Position numbers and translations under genes: made by a program. From VBDM01 sp049663805 (lineage in GTDB: Bacteria > Pseudomonadota > Gammaproteobacteria > Burkholderiales > SG8-39), in NCBI GenBank assembly GCA_049663805.1, contig JBATEB010000075.1:1-5450 (forward strand): a stretch of DNA of 5,450 nucleotides, read 5' to 3'. Shown piece by piece: positions 5,429 through 5,450 of the stretch (position 1 is the stretch's first letter; each line of letters opens with the position of its first letter). The notes beneath the pieces were generated by a model. The model made no database searches. It saw only the letters and a list, made by a program, of their open reading frames with translations, and was not told the DNA's origin.

Positions 5429-5450
5429 AGCCCCCCGCGCGAGGCAAAGG
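5425..5450 (+). CDS. Possible start of a gene running off the right edge
   Basis: ATG 5425 opens a frame reading MKPPARGK to the window edge. The same frame has a stop at 5356-5358 and no ATG, GTG or TTG in between, so if a gene uses this frame it starts here. Only eight codons are visible and the product cannot be named. There is only a weak GGCGGA upstream; translation could depend on the overlapping small ORF. Confidence 0.3.

Noticed and set aside
4266..5447. 393-codon open frame on the minus strand opposite the cyclase
   Set aside because: Composition is that of a reverse-complement shadow, and the opposite strand carries clear GGDEF motifs.

Overview
The window is GC-rich (roughly two thirds G+C by eye) proteobacterial chromosomal DNA. 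The tandem, double-length UvrA protein, the REP-like palindromes and the codon use suggest a betaproteobacterium (Burkholderiales, Rhodocyclales, Nitrosomonadales or a relative). This is an inference from family resemblance; no marker gene fixes the taxon. No tRNA, rRNA, CRISPR array, transposase gene or prophage gene was seen.

Region 1 (1-3225, + strand) is one reading frame, open at the left edge, encoding the C-terminal part of a tandem UvrA. It holds the last Walker B/H-loop segment of a first UvrA unit (1 to about 400), a linker, and then a complete second UvrA unit with two ATPase sites and three Cys4 zinc modules. Two different palindromic repeats lie inside the coding sequence: a dRS3/REP-like hairpin near 95-134 and a 54-bp double palindrome at 2869-2922. 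Both keep the frame, and both sit in the same loop (between ABC signature and Walker B of the second ATPase site), one in each UvrA unit. This is the most interesting observation in the window.

Region 2 (3226-3659) is a convergent junction. A factor-independent terminator for uvrA lies inside the last codons of a small minus-strand gene for a single-domain PAS protein with no output domain.

Region 3 (3660-3938) is the divergent regulatory region between the PAS gene and the next gene. It holds overlapping promoter-like elements on both strands, a cluster of inverted and direct repeats that could be an operator, a strong ribosome binding site followed by a 35-codon ORF, and a second TACAAT -10 box close to the next gene.

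Region 4 (3939-5198, + strand) encodes a diguanylate cyclase with about eight membrane segments and a C-terminal GGDEF domain that keeps the active-site motif but lacks the RxxD inhibitory site. The divergent PAS protein could sense a signal for this c-di-GMP synthase, but only the gene arrangement supports that.

Region 5 (5199-5450) is a hairpin-rich, GC-rich spacer, followed by a possible short ORF that overlaps, by ATGA, the start of a possible gene running off the right edge.
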